The notes below the pieces were generated by a model. The model was not told the origin of the DNA. It did not search any database and saw only the letters and a program-made list of their open reading frames with translations. The position numbers were made by a program, and so were the translations under genes. 64,000 nucleotides of DNA from Panacagrimonas sp. (GTDB taxonomy: Bacteria > Pseudomonadota > Gammaproteobacteria > Nevskiales > Nevskiaceae). Below, in pieces: positions 15,495-23,572 of the stretch. How positions within the stretch are numbered: the stretch's first letter is position 1; each line of letters opens with the position of its first letter. The stretch is from positions 1 through 64,000 of the forward strand of contig NZ_JAJFBP010000029.1 of assembly GCF_020697055.1 (NCBI RefSeq), written 5' to 3'.

Positions 15495-16310
15495 CTACGA
15501 ATCCTTCTTCCCATTCCCGGTCGATCTCCCCAGCACTCCCGCCACCCCGGCCGCGATCCAGGTGCGCGGGGCCAGGCGCGGCAGGCCGGCGACCAGTCCC
15601 TGCCCCATGCCGCCGGGCACGATGATCATCTTGTTGCGGGCCAGCGCATCGAGGCTCTCCTCCACGACGCGTTCGGCCTTGAGCATCATCCGCCGCGGGA
15701 TGCCGGCGCGGGTTTCGGGATTGCCGGTGGCGTCGAAGAAGCCGGTGTCGACCGGTCCCGGGCACACCGCCAGCACGCGGATGCCGCGCTTGCGGTATTC
15801 GCCCCACAAGCCTTCGCTGAAGGACAGCACGAAGGCCTTGGTCGCGCCGTAGCTGGTCATGTACGGCGTGGGCTGGAACGCGGCCATCGAGGCGATGTTG
15901 AGGATCGCGCCGCGGCCCTGCGCGAGCATGTCGGGCAAAAAAGCGTGCGTGATGTCGACCACCGCGCCGATGTTGAGCGCCACCATCTCGCCGGTGCGCG
16001 CGGGATCGAGCTTGTGGAAGCTGCCGACCATGCCGAAGCCGGCGTTGTTGATCAGCATGTCGACCTTGAACTCGGCCTCTTCGACGGCGAGCTTGACCCG
16101 CGGACCGGCGCCGGGCTTGGCCAGGTCCAGCGCGAGGGTCTCGACGCGGATGCCGCAGGACTTGCGCAGCGTGCGCGCCAGCGTCTTGAGCTTCTCGGCC
16201 GAGCGCGCCACCAGCATCAGGTCCAGGCCGTCGGCGGCCAGGCGTCGGGCAAAGGCTTCGCCGATTCCGCCCGAGGCGCCGGTGACCAGCGCGCAGCCGA
16301 ACGGGTTCAT
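15495..16310 (-). CDS. Short-chain dehydrogenase/reductase
   Basis: 271-residue classical SDR. The NAD(P)-binding Rossmann motif TGASGGIG is at about residues 10-17, NNAG follows, and the active-site YGATK matches YxxxK. The C-terminal hydrophobic stretch LAPRTWIAAGVAGVL suggests peripheral membrane attachment, as in DltE/YqjQ-like lipid-related SDRs. The ATG at 16310 overlaps the parB stop (ATGA), so it is translated with the par genes although functionally unrelated. Substrate unknown. Confidence 0.85.
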   Translation of the reverse strand: MNPFGCALVTGASGGIGEAFARRLAADGLDLMLVARSAEKLKTLARTLRKSCGIRVETLALDLAKPGAGPRVKLAVEEAEFKVDMLINNAGFGMVGSFHKLDPARTGEMVALNIGAVVDITHAFLPDMLAQGRGAILNIASMAAFQPTPYMTSYGATKAFVLSFSEGLWGEYRKRGIRVLAVCPGPVDTGFFDATGNPETRAGIPRRMMLKAERVVEESLDALARNKMIIVPGGMGQGLVAGLPRLAPRTWIAAGVAGVLGRSTGNGKKDS

Positions 16311-17206
16311 GACGAAGCGATGCGCTGCAGCAGGCTCTCCAGCTCGGTGCCGCTCTTGAACTTGATCGTGACGCGGCCCGCACCGCCGGCATCCTGCTGC
16401 ACGCGCACCGGCAGGCCGATGCGGGTCTGGAGTTTCGACTGCAGCTCGGCGGTGACCGGGCTGGTCGCCGCCTTGTTGGCCGACTTGTTGTGGTTCGCGC
16501 CGCCGCCCTGCACCAGCGCTTCGGTCTGGCGCACGCTCATCTGCTGATCGGCGACGAGCTTGGCCAGCGACGACTGGCGCGATCCCGAAACCGCCAACAG
16601 CACCTTGGCGTGGCCCAGGCTCAGGCGCGCTTCGCGCACCAGCGTCTGCACGTCGGCCTCGAGCTCCATCAGGCGCAGCAGGTTGGTGACGCCGGCGCGC
16701 GAACGGCCCACCGCTTCGGCGACCTGCTCGTGCGTCAGCCGGCATTCGTCGATCAGGCGCTGCAGCGCGACGGCTTCTTCCAGCGGATTGAGGTCGGCAC
16801 GCTGGATGTTCTCGACCAGCGCAACGGCCATCGCGCCGCGCTCGTCGAGCTCGCGCACCACCGCGGGGATCGAGGTCAGGCCCGCGCGCTGCGCGGCGCG
16901 CCAGCGACGTTCGCCCGCGACGATCTCGTAGCGCTCGGCGCCGAGCGGTCGTACGACGATGGGCTGCACGACGCCTTGCGCGGCGATCGAACTGGCCAGT
17001 TCGGCCAGCGCGTCCTCGTCGAAATGACGGCGCGGCTGATGGGCGCCGGGCTGCAGACGCTCGAGCGCGATCTCGCGCTGCTCGTGCGACGGCGCCTCAT
17101 CGAGATCGACGTCGTGGCCTTGCTGTCCTGCGCGCATGCTCGCGCTGCTCAACAACGCGTCCAGCCCGCGGCCAAGGGTGCTCGCCCGTTTTCTTGCGGT
17201 GCTCAT
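16307..17206 (-). CDS. parB: Chromosome-partitioning protein ParB
   Basis: 299 residues. CTP-dependent DNA clamp that binds parS. N-terminal domain has HQPRRHFDEDALAELASSI, the VAGERRWRAAQRAGL box and VENIQRADLNPLEEA. It is followed by the KorB-like helix-turn-helix around LTHEQVAEAVGRSRAGVTNLLRL and a C-terminal dimerisation domain. Start set at 17206 (MSTARKRASTLGRGLDALL), the family-typical N terminus; the longer upstream frame only translates repeat DNA. Unusually, it is 211 bases from parA because a repeat lies between them. Confidence 0.95.
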   Translation of the reverse strand: MSTARKRASTLGRGLDALLSSASMRAGQQGHDVDLDEAPSHEQREIALERLQPGAHQPRRHFDEDALAELASSIAAQGVVQPIVVRPLGAERYEIVAGERRWRAAQRAGLTSIPAVVRELDERGAMAVALVENIQRADLNPLEEAVALQRLIDECRLTHEQVAEAVGRSRAGVTNLLRLMELEADVQTLVREARLSLGHAKVLLAVSGSRQSSLAKLVADQQMSVRQTEALVQGGGANHNKSANKAATSPVTAELQSKLQTRIGLPVRVQQDAGGAGRVTIKFKSGTELESLLQRIASS

Positions 17207-17299
17207 GTTTTGCCGTCTTGTCCGGTTCCCCCGCCGGGACGCGGAGTATGGCTCAAGGTGCTGGAGCCGGGTCAATCGCTCGATTTCACTAGAGCGCGT

Positions 17300-17412
17300 T
17301 CGATGATCCCTCTCCCGCGTGCGGCAGAGGGTGGCGCGAAGCGCCGGGCGAGGGTGCGCGGAATCGCAACACCCTCTCCCCTGACCCTCTCCCGCACGCG
17401 GAAGAGGGGAAA
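17300..17412. repeat. CCCTCTCCC-type repeat between parA and parB
   Basis: Two opposed hairpin units, CCCTCTCCCGCGTGCGG followed by CAGAGGG and CCCTCTCCCGCACGCGG followed by AAGAGGG, flank GGGCGAGGGTGCGCGG. Same family as the copies near 15435 and 25014. It fills most of the 211-base parA-parB gap and may reduce read-through from parA to parB. Confidence 0.7.
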
Positions 17413-17417
17413 AAACT

Positions 17418-18209
17418 TCACGCCGTCTCGAGCAGCAGTTGTCCGCCGTCGTGACGTCGCAGCAGTTCACCGGCGAGCGCGAGGTAAGCGCGCGAACCGC
17501 TCGACTGCGCGTCGTAGAGCATCACCGGCAGTCCGTGACTCGGCGCTTCGGCCAGCCGCACGTTGCGCGGGATCACCGTGCGATAGACCTTGTCGGGAAA
17601 ATGCAGCAGCAGCTGCGCCGAGACGTCGTTGGCCAGGTTGTTGCGCGGATCGAACATCGTGCGTAGCAGGCCTTCGATCTCGAGCTTGGGATTGATCACG
17701 CGCTTGATCTTGCCGACGGTGTCGATCAGCGCGGACAGGCCCTCGAGCGCGTAGTACTCGCACTGCATCGGGATCAGCACGCCGTCGGCGGCCACCAGCG
17801 CGTTGATCGTCAGCTTGGACAGCGCCGGCGGGCAGTCGAGGATGATGAAGTCGTACTGGTCGGCGACGTCGGCCAGCGCGGTGCGCAGCGCGAAGTCGCC
17901 GGCAGCCTGGTCGCGCAGCTTGATCTCGGCCTCGGTCATGTCGCCATTGGCCGGCAACAGCGAAAAATTCAGCGTCTCGAGGGTCTGGATCGCGGCGCCG
18001 GGCCTGACCGACTCGAGCAGCACGTCGCGGCCGGTGAGCTTGAGCTTGGCCTTGTCCACGCCCACGCCCATCGTCGCGTTTCCCTGCGCGTCCAGGTCCA
18101 CCAGCAGCACGCGACGACGCGTCGCGGCCAGCGAGGCCGCGAGGTTGACCGCAGTGGTGGTCTTGCCGACGCCGCCCTTCTGGTTGGCGACGGCGATCAC
18201 GTAGCTCAT
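17418..18209 (-). CDS. parA: Chromosome-partitioning ATPase ParA/Soj
   Basis: 263 residues. Deviant Walker A motif KGGVGKTT at residues 11-18, LLVDLDAQGN and the switch segment FIILDCPPALS identify the ParA/MinD ATPases; the short N terminus without a helix-turn-helix is the chromosomal (Soj) type. Cooperates with ParB in origin segregation. Overlaps rsmG by 4 bases upstream. No parS sequence was found within the window. Confidence 0.96.
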   Translation of the reverse strand: MSYVIAVANQKGGVGKTTTAVNLAASLAATRRRVLLVDLDAQGNATMGVGVDKAKLKLTGRDVLLESVRPGAAIQTLETLNFSLLPANGDMTEAEIKLRDQAAGDFALRTALADVADQYDFIILDCPPALSKLTINALVAADGVLIPMQCEYYALEGLSALIDTVGKIKRVINPKLEIEGLLRTMFDPRNNLANDVSAQLLLHFPDKVYRTVIPRNVRLAEAPSHGLPVMLYDAQSSGSRAYLALAGELLRRHDGGQLLLETA

Positions 18210-18850
18210 GGACGGCGAACGATCACGAGATGGCGTTCCTCGCGCAGCCCTGGCACCGGCAGGCGCACGACGCGGGGCTCGGAAACGAATGGGGGGATTG
18301 CAGCGCGCTCATTGTCGTCGAGCCTGCCCTTCATCGCCAGCCAGTGCCCGCCGGGCGCCAGCAGATCCGCGGTCGCCGTGATGAACTCGCCGAGCGCGCC
18401 GAACGCACGGCTCACGATCGCGTCGTACGGTTCGGCCGGTGCGTGCGCCTCGGCGCGCGCCTCGACCACCTCGACGTGGGCGAGCGCAAGCGTGCGCACC
18501 GCGTGGCGCAGGAAGCGCGCCTTCTTGCCGTTGGAGTCGAGCACCGTCACGTGCCACTCGGGCCGCGCAAGCGCCAGCGGAATGCCCGGCAGCCCCGCGC
18601 CGCTGCCGACATCGAGCAGGCGCGTGATCGGCACATCGTGCAGCGCGGGCAGCAGCGCCAGCGAATCGAGCAGATGGCGCGTGACCATTTCCGCCGGATC
18701 GCGCACCGCGGTGAGGTTGTAGGCGGCGTTCCAGTGCGCGAGCTCGTCGCGATAGCGCATCAGCGGCGCGTGCAGCGCGCCGCAATCGAGTTCGAGTTCC
18801 TGCAGCCCGCGCTCCAGCGTCGCGGCGGAAGGGTCAGCGGTTTTCTTCAC
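18206..18850 (-). CDS. rsmG: 16S rRNA (guanine-527-N7)-methyltransferase
   Basis: 214 residues. SAM-dependent methyltransferase that modifies G527 of 16S rRNA. Motifs NAAYNLTAVRDPAEMVTRHLLDSL, LLDVGSGAGLPGIPLA and VTVLDSNGKKARFL are characteristic. Located just upstream of parA as in many proteobacteria (the mnmG-rsmG-parAB arrangement), but here the gene before it is an L,D-transpeptidase, whose end overlaps its start by 17 bases. Confidence 0.95.
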   Translation of the reverse strand: MKKTADPSAATLERGLQELELDCGALHAPLMRYRDELAHWNAAYNLTAVRDPAEMVTRHLLDSLALLPALHDVPITRLLDVGSGAGLPGIPLALARPEWHVTVLDSNGKKARFLRHAVRTLALAHVEVVEARAEAHAPAEPYDAIVSRAFGALGEFITATADLLAPGGHWLAMKGRLDDNERAAIPPFVSEPRVVRLPVPGLREERHLVIVRRP

Positions 18851-19943
18851 GGAAGATGCGCCAGGCGCCCTTGGCGTCCTGCCGCCAGTACTGCTCTTTC
18901 TTGGCGACGAACTTGAAGTTGTCGCTGTCGTAGTCGAGCGTGAACTCGGCCAGGAACATCGACTCGCCGGGATAGCGGAACAGGCTCACGTCGGAGAGCT
19001 TGACCTTGACGTACTTCTTGCCGGCGTTGACGCGGCGCTTGTGGTCCGCGAACTGCGCCTTGTCCAGGCCACCGGTGGAGAAGTCGTCGCCGTAGAAGCC
19101 CAGGTAGCTCTCGGTGTCCTTGCTGGCCCAGGCCTCGCGCCAGGACTCCACGCGCGTCATCAGCGTGTCGCGATCCTTCGACGCCTTGGCCTTCGAGATC
19201 CAGCTCACCTGGTCGGCCAGCACCACCGGTGCGCGGTTGCTGACCACGTAGGGCTTGAGCCAGAGCAGATCCTCGTTGGCCATCGTCACGCAGCCTTCGC
19301 TGGAGCGCGGCGCGCGCACGTAGGTCTGGCGCGGCACGCCGTGCAGCCAGATGCCGTGGCCGGTCTTGGATTTGAAACGGTCCCACAAGTTGGGATAGGT
19401 CAGCGGCAACGAGCCCGCGCCGTACAGCTCGGGCAGCTTGTCGTCGCCCATCCAGCCGGTGACGTGGTAGATGCCCACCGGCGTGCGCAGGTCACCTTCG
19501 ACTTCCTTGCCGAAGCCCGCGCGTCCCATCGCCGCGTAGCGGCTGCCGACCGGCTCGAGCGTGCCTTCGAAATTGCGGAACAGATGGATGCGCGCGCCCG
19601 GCAGATCCACCAGCACGAGGTAGGGATATTCGCTGGAGAGCTGCAGCACCATGTCCGGCACCGTGCCGGCCGGCGGGCTGTAGCGCGCGCGATCCAGGCG
19701 CAGCCGCGCTTCCTCGAACAGCTCGCGGATGCGCGGATCCTGGTCGTCGGCCGCGATGCCGCGCATGCCCGAACGGGCCGCGAGCATGTCGGCATAGATC
19801 AGCTGCGCCAGACGGAAGTTGGGTTGACGCTTCAGCAGCGACTCGAGCGCCCGCATGCTCTCGAGCGTCTTGCCGGTGCGCGCCAGCTCGATGGCGCCGA
19901 CCAGCTGCTCCTCGGGCATCGGCAGCGAGGCCGACGCGCTCAT
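18834..19943 (-). CDS. L,D-transpeptidase with C-terminal NTF2-like domain
   Basis: YkuD-family peptidoglycan (L,D)-transpeptidase of the ErfK/Cds6-like type. In numbering from the ATG at 19943, the catalytic domain spans about 105-230. It holds VDLPGARIHLFRNFEG, TPVGIYHVTGW and the active-site block with His201 (WLHGVP) and Cys218 (SSEGCVTM). Residues 260-369 form an NTF2-like domain that resembles the C terminus of the adjacent TPR protein. The protein should act in the periplasm, yet this ATG leaves no signal peptide; one is encoded in frame just upstream. Substrate presumably the peptide stems of peptidoglycan. Confidence 0.85.
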   Translation of the reverse strand: MSASASLPMPEEQLVGAIELARTGKTLESMRALESLLKRQPNFRLAQLIYADMLAARSGMRGIAADDQDPRIRELFEEARLRLDRARYSPPAGTVPDMVLQLSSEYPYLVLVDLPGARIHLFRNFEGTLEPVGSRYAAMGRAGFGKEVEGDLRTPVGIYHVTGWMGDDKLPELYGAGSLPLTYPNLWDRFKSKTGHGIWLHGVPRQTYVRAPRSSEGCVTMANEDLLWLKPYVVSNRAPVVLADQVSWISKAKASKDRDTLMTRVESWREAWASKDTESYLGFYGDDFSTGGLDKAQFADHKRRVNAGKKYVKVKLSDVSLFRYPGESMFLAEFTLDYDSDNFKFVAKKEQYWRQDAKGAWRIFREENR

Positions 19944-20072
19944 CGGCGCGATCGGTCCGGCCCGGACGCCGACGCAGACGGCCGCGAGCAGTGCGGCCCC
20001 GGCGATCGATGCGCGGGCGTCGAATCGCCGGGTCGGTTTGTCGCGTTCTATCGGAGCTGCAATGGCGCTCAG
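19944..20072 (-). other. In-frame 5' extension encoding a signal peptide
   Basis: Upstream of the first canonical start of the L,D-transpeptidase the same frame stays open. It reads through a basic KPTRRF segment and a hydrophobic core (ASIAGAALLAAVCVGVRA), a good secretion signal. Back to the stop at about 20,200 it contains no ATG, GTG or TTG. Possible starts are CTG at 20072, which overlaps the TGA of the preceding gene as CTGA, or ATT at 20063. Confidence 0.6.
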
Positions 20073-21040
20073 CGGGTGTACTCGCGGAGGATCTTCCAGC
20101 CGCCCTCGTTGCGCAGTTCCAGCACCTTGGTGACGGTGTCGGAGAAGCTGTCGGACTCGTATTCCTGCTTGAAGATCAGGCGCACGCGGCCGTCACCCAG
20201 ACCCGAGGCGCGCGGATTGACCACGCCGACGCGGATGCGCTTGGGACGCGCGATGCGATCGCGACGCTGCGCTTCCCAGGTGGCGCGCGAGATGCCGCCC
20301 TCGGGGCGGAACTCGCTCGAATAGGCCGCCAGGTAGGCGTCCGAATCCTTGCTCGACCAGGCCTTGGCCCAGTTGTTGACGGCTTCGCGCACGTCGGCGG
20401 TGGTGCCGGGGTCGACCTCGTCGGACGCCACGCTCGGGGCCGGAGAGATGGCCGGGGCTTCCGGCGCGATCGCGGCCACCGGCGGCGGTGCCGGCGTGAC
20501 CGCCACCGACGGCGTGGCGCGCGGGGTGTTGGCGTTCTCGCTGAGCTTGTTGACGAACGACAGCTTGTTGCGAACGGTCTGGTTGCCCTGGTCGAGCATC
20601 AGCGCGCGGTTGTACGCGGCGCCGGCGAGCGCGGCGTAGATGTCGCCGAGGTTCTCGTGCGCGGTGGCGTAGCTCGGATGCGTGGCCAGCGCCGCTTCGA
20701 GCGCGTCGCGCGCCTTCTCGTAGTCGCCCTGCTGTGCGTAGAGCACCGCGAGGTTGTTGTACGGCTCCGGCAGCTGCGGATAGTCGCGCGTGATGTCGGC
20801 GAACGCCTTGATCGCCTCCTCCGTGCGGTTCAAGCGCGTCAGCACCAGGCCGCGCATGAAGCGCGCTTCGGCGTCCTGGGGCGCGGTCTTGAGCTGCTTG
20901 TCCAGTTTGCTGAGCGCCGCGTCGAGGTGCCCCTGGTTGACCAGCGTCTGCGCTTCTTCTACCGCGCTGGCGGCCAGGACGTTCTGTGCGGCGAGCAGCA
21001 ACGCGGCTGCGACCGCCAGGCGGGGGATCGTTCGATTCAC
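20069..21040 (-). CDS. Secreted TPR protein with C-terminal NTF2-like domain
   Basis: 323 residues. A Sec signal peptide (MNRTIPRLAVAAALLLAAQNVLA) is followed by about four tetratricopeptide repeats (residues 27-165) and a Pro/Ala-rich linker (170-210). The C-terminal domain, about 215-323, has the pattern WAKAWSSKDSDAYLAAYSSEF. The last domain is similar to the C terminus of the neighbouring L,D-transpeptidase (WREAWASKDTESYLGFYGDDF). Probably a periplasmic scaffold working with that enzyme in envelope maintenance; the exact role is unknown. Confidence 0.75.
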   Translation of the reverse strand: MNRTIPRLAVAAALLLAAQNVLAASAVEEAQTLVNQGHLDAALSKLDKQLKTAPQDAEARFMRGLVLTRLNRTEEAIKAFADITRDYPQLPEPYNNLAVLYAQQGDYEKARDALEAALATHPSYATAHENLGDIYAALAGAAYNRALMLDQGNQTVRNKLSFVNKLSENANTPRATPSVAVTPAPPPVAAIAPEAPAISPAPSVASDEVDPGTTADVREAVNNWAKAWSSKDSDAYLAAYSSEFRPEGGISRATWEAQRRDRIARPKRIRVGVVNPRASGLGDGRVRLIFKQEYESDSFSDTVTKVLELRNEGGWKILREYTR

Positions 21041-21160
21041 GCGTGAGCCTCGTGGGGGACCGGGGGACGGCCGCGCGGAGTTTAACAGCGTCGTCGCGAC
21101 GGGAAACAGGCAGGCACACGCGCGTCGCGCATCGGTCCGGTGCCGGTGTCGACGACCGCG

Positions 21161-22108
21161 TCAGCGCGGATAGATGCGTGGCGTACCCGGCAGACGCCGC
21201 TTGAACCGCTTGTGGATCCAGAAGTACTCGGGCAACGCTTGCAAGATGCCCTCCTCGAGCGCGCGGTTCACGCGCGTTGCGTCCTCGACATCGTCGTTGC
21301 CCGGGAAATTTTCCAGCATCGGGTAGAACCGTACCTTCCAGCCGGACGGCGTTCGCTGGGGGAAGAACGGCAGCACGCGCGCGCGCCCCATCCGCGCCAG
21401 GCGCGCGGTCGCCACCAGGCTCGGCGCGGGCACGCCGAAGAACGGCGCGAACACCGACATCCGCGGATCCAGGGTCTGGTCGGGCGCATACCAGATCGCG
21501 CGGCCGTCGCGCAGCGCCTTGACCAGCTTGCGCAGGTCCTCGCGCGGCAACGCCGGCAGCCCCGAGCGACGCTCGCGCCAGCGGTGCATGAAGTAGTCCA
21601 TCAGCGCGTTGCTGTACGGGCGATACATCGCGTGGAACGGCAGGCGCTGGTGCGAGCACACGATGCGCGCGCCGATCTCCAGCGTGCTGAAGTGGCCGGT
21701 GAGCAGCAGCAGGCCCTGGCCGGTGGCCAGCGCCGCGTCCAGGTGCTCGCGGCCCTCGACCTCGAAGCGCGGATTCAGGCGCGCGTCGGAGGAAAACCAC
21801 GCCAACGCCGTTTCGAACAGCCCGCGACCCAGCGCCCGGAAGTGCGCGGTCGCCAGCGCCTCGCGCTTGCGCGGGTCCATGTCGGGGAAGCACACGCGCA
21901 GGTTGGTGCGCACGATCTCGCGCCGCGCCCCGAGCGCCCACATCGCCACGTGGCCCAGCGCGGCGCCGAGCGCGAACTGCAGCTTCATCGGCAGCCAGCT
22001 GAGCACGCGCACCAGGCCGATCGCGGCCCAGGTGGGCCACCAGCGCGGCGCCAGCAGACGCGCGGTGAACGGCGGCGCCGCGGATTCGACAGGAGCGGGA
22101 GACGACAT
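21161..22108 (-). CDS. Lipid A biosynthesis (lauroyl-type) acyltransferase
   Basis: LpxL/LpxM/HtrB-family acyltransferase, 315 residues from the preferred ATG at 22108 (a GTG/ATG at 22192 would add a poorly conserved tail). One N-terminal membrane anchor (about 15-45), the catalytic HX4E motif in TGHFSTLEIGARI, YRPYSNALMDYF and APDQTLDPRMSVFAPFFG. Transfers an acyl chain from acyl-ACP to Kdo2-lipid IVA at the inner membrane. Divergent from waaA, which makes its Kdo2 substrate. Whether LpxL or LpxM specificity cannot be told. Confidence 0.88.
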   Translation of the reverse strand: MSSPAPVESAAPPFTARLLAPRWWPTWAAIGLVRVLSWLPMKLQFALGAALGHVAMWALGARREIVRTNLRVCFPDMDPRKREALATAHFRALGRGLFETALAWFSSDARLNPRFEVEGREHLDAALATGQGLLLLTGHFSTLEIGARIVCSHQRLPFHAMYRPYSNALMDYFMHRWRERRSGLPALPREDLRKLVKALRDGRAIWYAPDQTLDPRMSVFAPFFGVPAPSLVATARLARMGRARVLPFFPQRTPSGWKVRFYPMLENFPGNDDVEDATRVNRALEEGILQALPEYFWIHKRFKRRLPGTPRIYPR

Positions 22109-22200
22109 GACGCGGGAGTATCGCGGGATCGGCGCGACCGCCGCCACGGCCGCGGGGCCGACCGTGGCACGCGCGTCGTGAACCGCCGACACTGCGGCGC

Positions 22201-23469
22201 ATGCGCGCGCTCTATCTGTTGCTGCTGTACCTGGTCACGCCGCTGGTGCTGCTGCGCCTGCTGTGGCGGTCGCGCCAGCTGCGCGGCTATCGCGAACGCC
22301 TGGGCGAGCGCTTTGGCTTGGTGACGCCCGCGCCGCGCGACGCCGAGATCGCCGTGTGGGTGCACGCGGTGTCGGTAGGCGAGACGATGGCCGCGCTGCC
22401 GCTGATCCGGCGCCTGGTCGAACGCCATGGCGAGCGCCGCGTGTGGGTCACCACGACCACGCCGACCGGCAGCGAGCGCGTGCGCGCCGAACTCGGCGAC
22501 AAGGTGATCCACACCTATGCGCCGTACGACCTGCCCGGTTCGGTCGGTCGGTTCCTCGATCGCGCGCGGCCGCGCCAGGTCGTGATCCTGGAGACCGAGC
22601 TGTGGCCGACGCTGTTCCGCGCGCTGCGCCGGCGCAACATTCCGCTGACCATCGCCAACGCGCGCCTGTCGCCGCGATCGTTCAACGGCTACTCGCGCGT
22701 CGCCGGCTTCACGCACGACGTGCTGTCCGACACCACGCGCGTGGCCGCGCAGAGCCAGGCCGATGCGCAGCGCTTCGCCGCGCTCGGCGCCCCCAACGCC
22801 ACCTGCATCGGCAATCTGAAGTTCGACATCGACCCGCCGGCGCCGCAGATCCAGGCCGGCCAGGCGCTACGCGCGCGCCTGGTCGGCGCGCAGGGCCCGC
22901 CGGTGTGGATCGCGGCCAGCACGCACGAGGGCGAAGAGGCCGCGGCGATCGAGGCGCACCGGCGCGTGCGGATGCGCCATCCCGACGCGTTGCTGCTGCT
23001 GGTGCCGCGCCATCCGCAGCGCTTCGACGAGGTCGTGCGCCGGCTCGAGCACTCGGGCCTGGCCTTCGAGCGGCGCACGCGGCTGGATCGCGCGGCCGAC
23101 GACGGGGCGCCGGGCCTCGCAGTGCTGCTGGGCGACAGCCTGGGCGAGATGTGGATGTACCTGTCGGCCAGCGACGTGGCGTTCGTCGGCGGCAGCCTGG
23201 TGCCGGTGGGCGGCCACAACGTGCTCGAACCCGCGGCGCTGGGCCTGCCGGTGCTGTTCGGGCCGCACATGCACAACTTCATCGCGGCACGCGATCTGCT
23301 GCTGGGCTGCGCCAGCGCCGTGCAGGTGGGCGATGGCGAGGCGCTGGCGCGTTCGATCGTCGAGCTGCTGGACGATCCGGCGCGGCGCGCCCGGATGGGC
23401 GAAGCCGGTCGCGTCGCGGTGATGTCGAATCGCGGGGCGCTGGAAAAGTTGCTGGCGCTCCTCGACTAG
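22201..23469 (+). CDS. waaA: 3-deoxy-D-manno-octulosonic acid transferase
   Basis: 422 residues. GT-B glycosyltransferase that adds Kdo to lipid IVA. N-terminal membrane helix (ALYLLLLYLVTPLVLLRLLW), then the family segments IAVWVHAVSVGETMAALPLI, VILETELWPTLFRAL and NARLSPRSFNGY. The C-terminal donor-binding domain has GGSLVPVGGHNVLEPAALGLPV. Catalytic Glu is in the VSVGE motif. Shares a 92-base divergent intergenic region with the lipid A acyltransferase gene. Confidence 0.96.
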   Translation: MRALYLLLLYLVTPLVLLRLLWRSRQLRGYRERLGERFGLVTPAPRDAEIAVWVHAVSVGETMAALPLIRRLVERHGERRVWVTTTTPTGSERVRAELGDKVIHTYAPYDLPGSVGRFLDRARPRQVVILETELWPTLFRALRRRNIPLTIANARLSPRSFNGYSRVAGFTHDVLSDTTRVAAQSQADAQRFAALGAPNATCIGNLKFDIDPPAPQIQAGQALRARLVGAQGPPVWIAASTHEGEEAAAIEAHRRVRMRHPDALLLLVPRHPQRFDEVVRRLEHSGLAFERRTRLDRAADDGAPGLAVLLGDSLGEMWMYLSASDVAFVGGSLVPVGGHNVLEPAALGLPVLFGPHMHNFIAARDLLLGCASAVQVGDGEALARSIVELLDDPARRARMGEAGRVAVMSNRGALEKLLALLD

Positions 23470-23480
23470 AAAAAACCATG

Positions 23481-23547
23481 CAACGCAAAGGCGCAGACGC
23501 AAAGGTTTTCGAGTCAATTTCTCTGCGTCCTTCGCGCCTTTGCGTTG
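23481..23547. repeat. GCAAAG-type palindromic repeat, copy 1
   Basis: CAACGCAAAGGCGC (23481-23494) and its perfect complement at 23534-23547, with inner GACGCAAAGG and TCTGCGTCC units. Sits 25 bases before the exonuclease gene. Related copies precede the ligase, helicase, PdeM and MFS genes. Confidence 0.8.
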
Positions 23548-23572
23548 AACGCTTTTCCGAAATAAACACCCG

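Noticed and set aside
16307-17470. Longer parB reading frame starting at 17470
   Set aside because: The extra 88 codons translate the CCCTCTCCC-type repeat and share no ParB features; the M at 17206 begins the usual N terminus.
17207-18850. A parS site near the par genes
   Set aside because: No TGTTTCACGTGAAACA-like palindrome was found in the par region; it may lie elsewhere in the genome.
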